From JAEZFI01 sp044508215 (GTDB lineage Bacteria; Actinomycetota; Acidimicrobiia; Acidimicrobiales; Microtrichaceae), in contig JBIQID010000100.1 of assembly GCA_044508215.1 (NCBI GenBank), positions 1 through 12,218 of the forward strand: a DNA stretch of 12,218 nucleotides. The letters run 5' to 3'. Below the pieces are notes generated by a model. It made no database searches. It worked only from the letters and a program-made list of their open reading frames with translations, and was not told the origin of the DNA. A program made the translations under genes and the position numbers. Of the stretch, positions 7,810-12,218 are shown piece after piece; within the stretch, counting starts at the first letter, position 1; each line of letters opens with the position of its first letter.

Positions 7810-8543
7810 GCGCCGCCGAGCCGCTCCTGCAGATCACCGACATGACCGCGGGCTACGCGGAGGGTGCCGTGGTGCACGGCGCCAGCCTGGAGGTCGGTGC
7901 CGGCGAGGTCGTCGCGCTGCTCGGAGCGAACGGGGCCGGCAAGACCACGACCATCCTCGTCGCCGCCGGCTTCCTCACCCCGACCTCGGGCACGATCCGG
8001 ATCCTGGGGGAGGAGGAGCCCGCGCGCCGGCGGCCCTCGGCCGGTGCCGTCGTCCGGCGAGCCCGGCGCGGCATGGGCGTGGTGCTCGACGACCGGGCGC
8101 TCTTCGCGGACCTGACCGTGGCGGAGAACCTCCGCCTTGGTCGCCCGCGCCGCCGCGACGATGCCCTCCCCGACGAACTGCTCCACGAGTGGTTCCCTGC
8201 GCTCGAGGCGCTGCACGGCCGCCGCGCCGGGCTCCTCTCGGGCGGCGAGCAACAGATGCTGGCGCTCGCCCGGGCGCTGGTCAGCCGACCCCGGCTGCTC
8301 CTCATCGACGAGCTGAGCATGGGCCTCGCCCCGATGGTCGCGGCGCAGCTGTTGGAGGTGGTGCGGCGGATCGCCACCGACACCGCCACCGGTGTGCTCC
8401 TCGTGGAGCAGCACGTCCACCTGGCGCTGGGGGTGGCCGACCGGGGCTACCTGCTGCAGCGGGGGCGGGTGGTGCTGGAGGGGACTGCTGCCGAGCTCGA
8501 GGAACGCCGGGCCGAGGTCGAGACCGGCTACCTCGGCGGCTGA
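7806..8543 (+). CDS. livF: LivF-type ABC transporter ATP-binding protein
   Basis: Second ATPase of the importer, 245 aa. Walker A GANGAGKT is at 40-47, signature LSGGEQ at 144-149, Walker B LLLIDEL with D168 and E169 followed by SMGLAP (a LivF hallmark), and switch histidine H203 in VEQHV. An unusual detail is that the Q-loop region reads VVLDDRALF at about 92-100, where LivF proteins normally have V-P-E/Q-G-R; the loop residue is therefore Asp95. The protein also has an arginine-rich insert at about 74-88 just before the loop. The GTG start at 7806 overlaps the livG stop. It is the last gene of the operon and converges on CCD2. Confidence 0.92.
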   Translation: MSAAEPLLQITDMTAGYAEGAVVHGASLEVGAGEVVALLGANGAGKTTTILVAAGFLTPTSGTIRILGEEEPARRRPSAGAVVRRARRGMGVVLDDRALFADLTVAENLRLGRPRRRDDALPDELLHEWFPALEALHGRRAGLLSGGEQQMLALARALVSRPRLLLIDELSMGLAPMVAAQLLEVVRRIATDTATGVLLVEQHVHLALGVADRGYLLQRGRVVLEGTAAELEERRAEVETGYLGG

Positions 8544-8555
8544 GCCGTCTTCCCG

Positions 8556-8596
8556 CAGCACCGCAGCACCGCAGGACCTCAGCACCGCAGCACCGC
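8556..8596. repeat. Short direct repeat (CAGCACCG octamer, two 17-bp copies)
   Basis: CAGCACCGCAGCACCGC occurs at 8556-8572 and again at 8580-8596, each containing the octamer CAGCACCG twice. The repeat fills most of the 58-bp gap between the convergent livF and CCD2 genes. No convincing terminator hairpin with a T-run was seen there, so how the two converging transcripts end is not evident. It is probably slippage-generated sequence; no function is supported. Confidence 0.8.
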
Positions 8597-8601
8597 TTAC
8601 T

Positions 8602-10281
8602 TCAGCCTCCGAGCGCCTCGGCGACCCGGGCGACCGCCGTCCGCTGGTCGTCGTCCAGCGGTGCGAGCCGGGCGTCGGTCGCCTCGTCGGCGAACCGGAC
8701 CCTCGGCGCGTCCACCAGACCGGCCGAGGCTCGCGTCCACGCCGAGTGGAGCAGGAGCGGCACGCATTCGCCGCCCGGGGTCGCGAGCGTGGCGACGGGC
8801 CCGGCGCCGACGTTCGCCGCGTCGAACAGCTCGACGCGGAACCCGTCGTCGTTCAGCACCGGCTGGACGACCCAGCCGTCGGCGCCGCCGGGCCGCCCCC
8901 CGGGGCGCGGGACGAACGTGGGGGAGGTCACGAGGTCGGCCGGGTCGCTGTAGTCCCAGCGGGACCGGACAGCGAGGCTGCCCCGCTCGAACGACACGAG
9001 CGAGCTGGGCGTCTCCTCCGCCACCGCGGAGCGATCGAACCGGTCGGCGTAGAGCGATGCTGCCCGCTCGGTGACCCGGTCGGGCCGGCAACCCTGGTAG
9101 TCGACGTGGTGCAGCTCGGGTGCCTCCAGGCCCTCGGTGCTCCAGTCCATCGCCGACAGCTGGAGGTTCATCGACCAGTCCTCGCGCACCGACGCGCGGT
9201 GGGCGACCTCACCCGAGACCGGGTCGAACACCACCTCGGCGAGGGTGCTCGGCGCCATGCCCATGTTGTAGAGGCCGACCGACGCCGGGTTGACCGGCCG
9301 TCCCAGCACGTCGTGGTCGTCGGCCCGGATGTGCATCCCGAGGTCGACCAGGTCCATCCCCTCCCACACCACCGAGATGCCGTCGCTGTCGTCGTAGCGG
9401 GCGTAGAAGTGTCCCGCCGGGGGAGCGATGCGGCAGGTCACCGGCGTGAACGGAGTACCCGGTGGGGTGGCGAGCAGCTCGTCCTTGCGCACCAGCCACA
9501 CGGGAGCGTCCGGGTCGACGGTGACCGTCCGCTCGCCGCCGAGGATCTCCCCCATGTCGGCTCGGAAGTTGCCCGAGTCCGACACGATCAGCCAGTCGCG
9601 GGTCTGGCTCACGGTGTGGGTCGAGCCCTGGAAGGCGATGCCGTCGAGCGGCCACACCTGCACCTCGGTGCTGTCGGGGTGCCACCACACCACCGACGGC
9701 GCCAGCGCGAAGCCGGCGTCGACCGCCGGTTCGAGCTTCGTCGTCCACATGCCGCCCCGGTCGGGGTCCACGACGGGGTGCGCCGAGCTGAGGAGCGTCG
9801 GCAGCAGCGTGTCGCCGAACAGGGCGGACGGTCTCCAGCTGTCGATCGTCCCGACCTCCGCCACGTACTCGAGGGTGGACGGGTCCAGCTCGACCGGCCG
9901 GCCGGCGTCCCACGTGGCGAAGAGGCGGTCGCCCCAGGGCAGGGGGGCGGTGTTCGCAGCGTTGAGCGGGCCGAAGGGCGAGCGGAAGCCGACCGCGTTG
10001 GCGGCGAACCACGCCGGCTGGATCTCCTGCAGGAGACGACCGGGCGTCTCGATCGCCCGGACCCGCCAGGCGAACCGGTCGGCCGCCGCGCCGTGGCACC
10101 CGGAGCGGAGCGAGAGGCGGATGGTGCAGCCGTTGTCGAACAGCCCGTACGGCGCCGTGCCGCTGATCATCGGAGCGGAGAAGAGCACCTCGCCGTCGAT
10201 GTCGGACGGCCAGGACCCCGCCACCAGGCGCAGGTCCAGGTCCCCGTGGGTGCTCCTGGTGAGGCTGTCGGGCGTCGGCAT
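8602..10281 (-). CDS. Divergent carotenoid oxygenase family protein (CCD2)
   Basis: A 559-aa protein with the scaffold of a CCD/RPE65-type Fe(II) dioxygenase but diverged motifs. Candidate iron-ligand histidines in the right order and context are H168 (SSAHPVVDP), H222 (GSTHTVSQT), H291 (GHFYARYDD) and H512 (VPLLLHSAW). The last replaces the usual F-H-G motif. The N-terminal F-D-G-D-G-M signature is replaced by LFDNGCTIRLSL at about 48-59, although GEVLFSAP at 30-37 keeps the usual G-x-x-x-x-x-x-P feature. No signal peptide is seen, so it is probably cytoplasmic. The ATG at 10281 has a good SD, GAGGAG (minus strand of 10288-10293), six bases away. It is divergent from CCD3 and shares the operator at 10345-10361. 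It resembles CCD3 in the LHS-x-W ending, so the two may form one subfamily. Activity and substrate are unknown. Confidence 0.85.
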   Translation of the reverse strand: MPTPDSLTRSTHGDLDLRLVAGSWPSDIDGEVLFSAPMISGTAPYGLFDNGCTIRLSLRSGCHGAAADRFAWRVRAIETPGRLLQEIQPAWFAANAVGFRSPFGPLNAANTAPLPWGDRLFATWDAGRPVELDPSTLEYVAEVGTIDSWRPSALFGDTLLPTLLSSAHPVVDPDRGGMWTTKLEPAVDAGFALAPSVVWWHPDSTEVQVWPLDGIAFQGSTHTVSQTRDWLIVSDSGNFRADMGEILGGERTVTVDPDAPVWLVRKDELLATPPGTPFTPVTCRIAPPAGHFYARYDDSDGISVVWEGMDLVDLGMHIRADDHDVLGRPVNPASVGLYNMGMAPSTLAEVVFDPVSGEVAHRASVREDWSMNLQLSAMDWSTEGLEAPELHHVDYQGCRPDRVTERAASLYADRFDRSAVAEETPSSLVSFERGSLAVRSRWDYSDPADLVTSPTFVPRPGGRPGGADGWVVQPVLNDDGFRVELFDAANVGAGPVATLATPGGECVPLLLHSAWTRASAGLVDAPRVRFADEATDARLAPLDDDQRTAVARVAEALGG

Positions 10282-10287
10282 GGCGGT

Positions 10288-10293
10288 CTCCTC
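10288..10293 (-). promoter_or_regulatory. Ribosome binding site of CCD2
   Basis: GAGGAG on the minus strand, 6 nt upstream of the ATG at 10281. It is one of the two clear SD sequences in the window and supports the chosen start. Confidence 0.7.
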
Positions 10294-10344
10294 GCTCCCC
10301 GGCCGGGTCCCCGTCGAGGTCCCCGGTGACGGTCGACCCGGTCA

Positions 10345-10361
10345 GGTATACGGTGTTTACC
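10345..10361. promoter_or_regulatory. Candidate TetR operator, copy 3 (CCD2/CCD3 intergenic)
   Basis: GGTATACGGTGTTTACC, the most symmetric in its outer arms (GGTA and TACC pair exactly; 6 of 8 pairs overall). It lies in the 106-bp gap between divergent CCD2 and CCD3, about 6.6 kb from the tetR gene. TATACG at 10347-10352 may be a -10 box for CCD3, and TATACC on the other strand (10350-10345) one for CCD2, so one bound dimer could block both directions. It differs from copy 1 at only two positions. Confidence 0.7.
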
Positions 10362-10376
10362 ACGACGGGCTCAGGC

Positions 10377-10382
10377 AGGGGG
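10377..10382 (+). promoter_or_regulatory. Ribosome binding site of CCD3
   Basis: AGGGGG lies 5 nt before the ATG at 10388, a normal SD position. It fixes the start so that the twin-arginine signal is at the extreme N-terminus. Confidence 0.65.
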
Positions 10383-10387
10383 TTGTG

Positions 10388-12218
10388 ATGGATCGTCGGG
10401 GGTTCCTCCGTGGAGCGGCGGGTGGAGGCATGGCGTTGGCGCTGGGCTGGTCCGCCTCCTCGTGTGCGCCCGCCAACCCCTCCGACCCGCTCGGCGCCGG
10501 TCCCCACCCGCTCCCCGGCCCCAGCGGCGGGCGCGACACGTGGGCGCGGATGCCGGCGGCGTTCAACCGGCGGGTCACGAACGAGACGCCGCCCTCCGCG
10601 CTCGAGGTGCTCTCCGGGCAGCTCCCCGACGACCTGGCGGGCCACGTCTTCTTCCAGTCGCTGTCGCTCGGCCCCGACGACGCCGGCTTCAGCGGCGACG
10701 GGATGGTCTGGCGGGTCGACTTCGACGGCGACGTACCGATGATCCGCTCACGCATCCTGCGCACCACCGACTACCTGATGGCCCAGGCGTTCGCCTCCAC
10801 CGGCTACCAGTTCGAGTCGAGGGGCATGATGCGGCTGGGCCCGCTGGGGCTGCAGAACCAGACGAACACCGCGCTGGTCGCGCTCGACGGCAACCGGCTG
10901 ATCGCCACCGCCGACGGCGGCCGTCCGTGGGAGCTCGATCCCGCGACGCTCGACCCGGTGACGCCCGTCGGCCGCCTCGACGACTACCGGGCGCTCGTGG
11001 ACCTGCCGGTGAACCGGCTGCTCTGCCCGATGAACATCACCAGCGCGCACCCGCCGTACGACCCGGAGACCGGTGAGTACTACGGCGTGTCGCTCTCGAT
11101 CGTGCCGATCCCCGGGATGGTCTACTTCGAGGTCCTGGCCTGGGACGGGTCCGGTGCGATCAAGCGGGTGCCGGTGGTCCTGCCCGACCTCCAGCCGCTG
11201 CTCGTCAGCCAGAACGCGCACCAGATCTGCGTGACGAAGCACCACCTCGTGATCCTCGACGCGTCGGGCACCATCGAGGCGGGGAAGCTGATGAACCCGC
11301 CGAACTCGGCGGCGGCGGGCGACACGCAGGTGCCACGGCCGGTGTCGCACCTCTACGTCATCAGCCGTGACGACATCCGGTCCACGACGGCGGGAGTGGT
11401 CGCGCGGCGTGCAGTCGTGCCCCGCGAGTCGGGCCACCTCATGGTCGACTACGAGAGCACCCCCGACCGCCTGGTGGTCCACTCGGCGCACACCTCGGCG
11501 AGCGACTTCGCCGAGTGGGTCCAGCCGTATGACCGTCACCCTCGTGACCGCACGCCGGTGCGCAGCGATCTCGTCAACGCCATCACGCCGGTGAACTACG
11601 ACGTCGGCGTCGTCGGCCGCTACGAGATCGACGCCCGCACCGGGCGCGTGTTGGACCAGCACGTCTACTTCGACGACTCGACGTGGGGCACGGGCGGCCT
11701 GGTGGCGCGGAACCCGCTGACCCCGAACGCAACCCTCGGCGACGTCTTCCACGCGAACTCCGGCTTCCCGACCGACATCGCCGTGGAGCGCGTGGCGCAG
11801 GGGTTCGTCGAGCACCCGTACCGGATCGTGCCGTTCGCCGAGCTGCCGTGGGACGGCCTGCCCTCCAGCCTCGTGCACACCGATCACGACGCCGGCCGGA
11901 CCGTCGACGCCTTCTTCTTCCCGGGCGATCACTTCGGGTGGACCCCCACGTTCGTCCCGCGCAACGGCAGCGGCACCGGGAGTGCTGACGGCTACGTCGT
12001 GAGCGTCGTGTACAGCGACGAGCGGACCGAGCGCTCGTCGGGCACCGAGCTGTGGGTGTTCCGCGCCGACGACCTCGCGTCCGGTCCCGTCGCCCGCCTC
12101 GGCCGTCCCGACCTCGAGGTGCCGCTCACGCTGCACTCGATCTGGCTCGACACGACACGCAGCTCGCGCCCCGACTACCGGGTGGACGTCCGGTCCGAGC
12201 TCACCGAGCGGGCGTCGA
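10388..12218 (+). CDS. Exported (Tat) carotenoid oxygenase family protein (CCD3), 3' end cut by window
   Basis: 610 codons are open to the right edge. The N-terminus MDRRGFLRGAAGGG followed by a hydrophobic stretch is a twin-arginine signal peptide; SASSC with C26 could be a lipobox, so the protein may be a Tat-exported lipoprotein. Tat export suits a folded iron enzyme. CCD-family features seen: LPDDLAGHVFF at about 79-89, FSGDGMVWRVDF at about 101-112 (matching the family F-D-G-D-G-M signature), and candidate iron ligands H221 (TSAHPPYD), H278 (NAHQICVT), H365 or H368 (VHSAHTS) and H583 (TLHSIW). The family usually ends shortly after the last histidine, so little is likely missing. The gene is preceded by the shared operator and a good SD and is divergent from CCD2. 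A role in cleaving an insoluble or extracellular substrate before import is inference. Confidence 0.86.
   Translation, partial: MDRRGFLRGAAGGGMALALGWSASSCAPANPSDPLGAGPHPLPGPSGGRDTWARMPAAFNRRVTNETPPSALEVLSGQLPDDLAGHVFFQSLSLGPDDAGFSGDGMVWRVDFDGDVPMIRSRILRTTDYLMAQAFASTGYQFESRGMMRLGPLGLQNQTNTALVALDGNRLIATADGGRPWELDPATLDPVTPVGRLDDYRALVDLPVNRLLCPMNITSAHPPYDPETGEYYGVSLSIVPIPGMVYFEVLAWDGSGAIKRVPVVLPDLQPLLVSQNAHQICVTKHHLVILDASGTIEAGKLMNPPNSAAAGDTQVPRPVSHLYVISRDDIRSTTAGVVARRAVVPRESGHLMVDYESTPDRLVVHSAHTSASDFAEWVQPYDRHPRDRTPVRSDLVNAITPVNYDVGVVGRYEIDARTGRVLDQHVYFDDSTWGTGGLVARNPLTPNATLGDVFHANSGFPTDIAVERVAQGFVEHPYRIVPFAELPWDGLPSSLVHTDHDAGRTVDAFFFPGDHFGWTPTFVPRNGSGTGSADGYVVSVVYSDERTERSSGTELWVFRADDLASGPVARLGRPDLEVPLTLHSIWLDTTRSSRPDYRVDVRSELTERAS

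Noticed and set aside
3737..8543. Calling the importer a true branched-chain amino acid transporter
   Set aside because: Family membership is clear, but HAAT systems carry diverse ligands and the regulon context points to a catabolic substrate; no ligand-defining residues could be assigned.
8537..8547. Small hairpin CGGC-TGA-GCCG at the livF stop as a terminator
   Set aside because: The stem is only 4 bp, overlaps the stop codon and is not followed by a T-run; it is likely chance in GC-rich DNA.
10748..12136. Minus-strand open frame (462 codons) opposite CCD3
   Set aside because: The plus strand carries a continuous CCD frame with signal peptide, SD and family motifs; the antisense product is low-complexity Arg/Val/His sequence.

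Overview
The window is a GC-rich, gene-dense stretch of bacterial DNA. Its GTG starts, 4-bp stop/start overlaps, weak or absent Shine-Dalgarno (SD) sequences and possible leaderless promoters suggest an actinobacterium; an Acidimicrobiia-like lineage is a guess from overall style, not shown by any marker gene. No RNA genes, insertion sequences, CRISPR arrays or attachment sites were seen.

Layout. Minus strand, 1-2987: a two-gene unit of a carotenoid-cleavage-dioxygenase (CCD) family enzyme (1575-2987) followed, with a GTGA overlap, by an AMP-forming acyl-CoA ligase (1578 down to the left edge, lacking only its last residues). Plus strand, 3051-3656: a divergently transcribed TetR-family regulator. 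Plus strand, 3737-8543: a four-gene branched-chain-amino-acid-type (HAAT/Liv) ABC importer: lipoprotein binding protein, a single fused LivH-LivM permease, and two ATPases. Minus strand, 8602-10281: a second, divergent CCD. Plus strand, 10388 to the right edge: a third CCD with a twin-arginine signal and a possible lipid-attachment cysteine, so probably exported.

Regulation. A 17-bp pseudo-palindrome, approximately GGTAWACGGTGTTYACC, occurs at three places, all intergenic: between CCD1 and tetR (3019-3035), ahead of the importer (3679-3695), and between CCD2 and CCD3 (10345-10361). The three copies lie in or beside plausible promoter elements of every transcription unit in the window. The simplest reading is that the TetR protein represses the whole set, including itself, until a substrate-derived ligand appears.

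Working model (inference). The locus looks like a co-regulated catabolic module. An exported CCD may act on a compound outside the cytoplasm, a Liv-type importer takes up the compound or a fragment, cytoplasmic CCDs cleave alkene bonds, and the CoA ligase activates a resulting acid for degradation. Apocarotenoids or other isoprenoids, stilbene- or lignin-type aromatics and phenylpropanoids are all possible substrates; the sequence alone does not choose between them.
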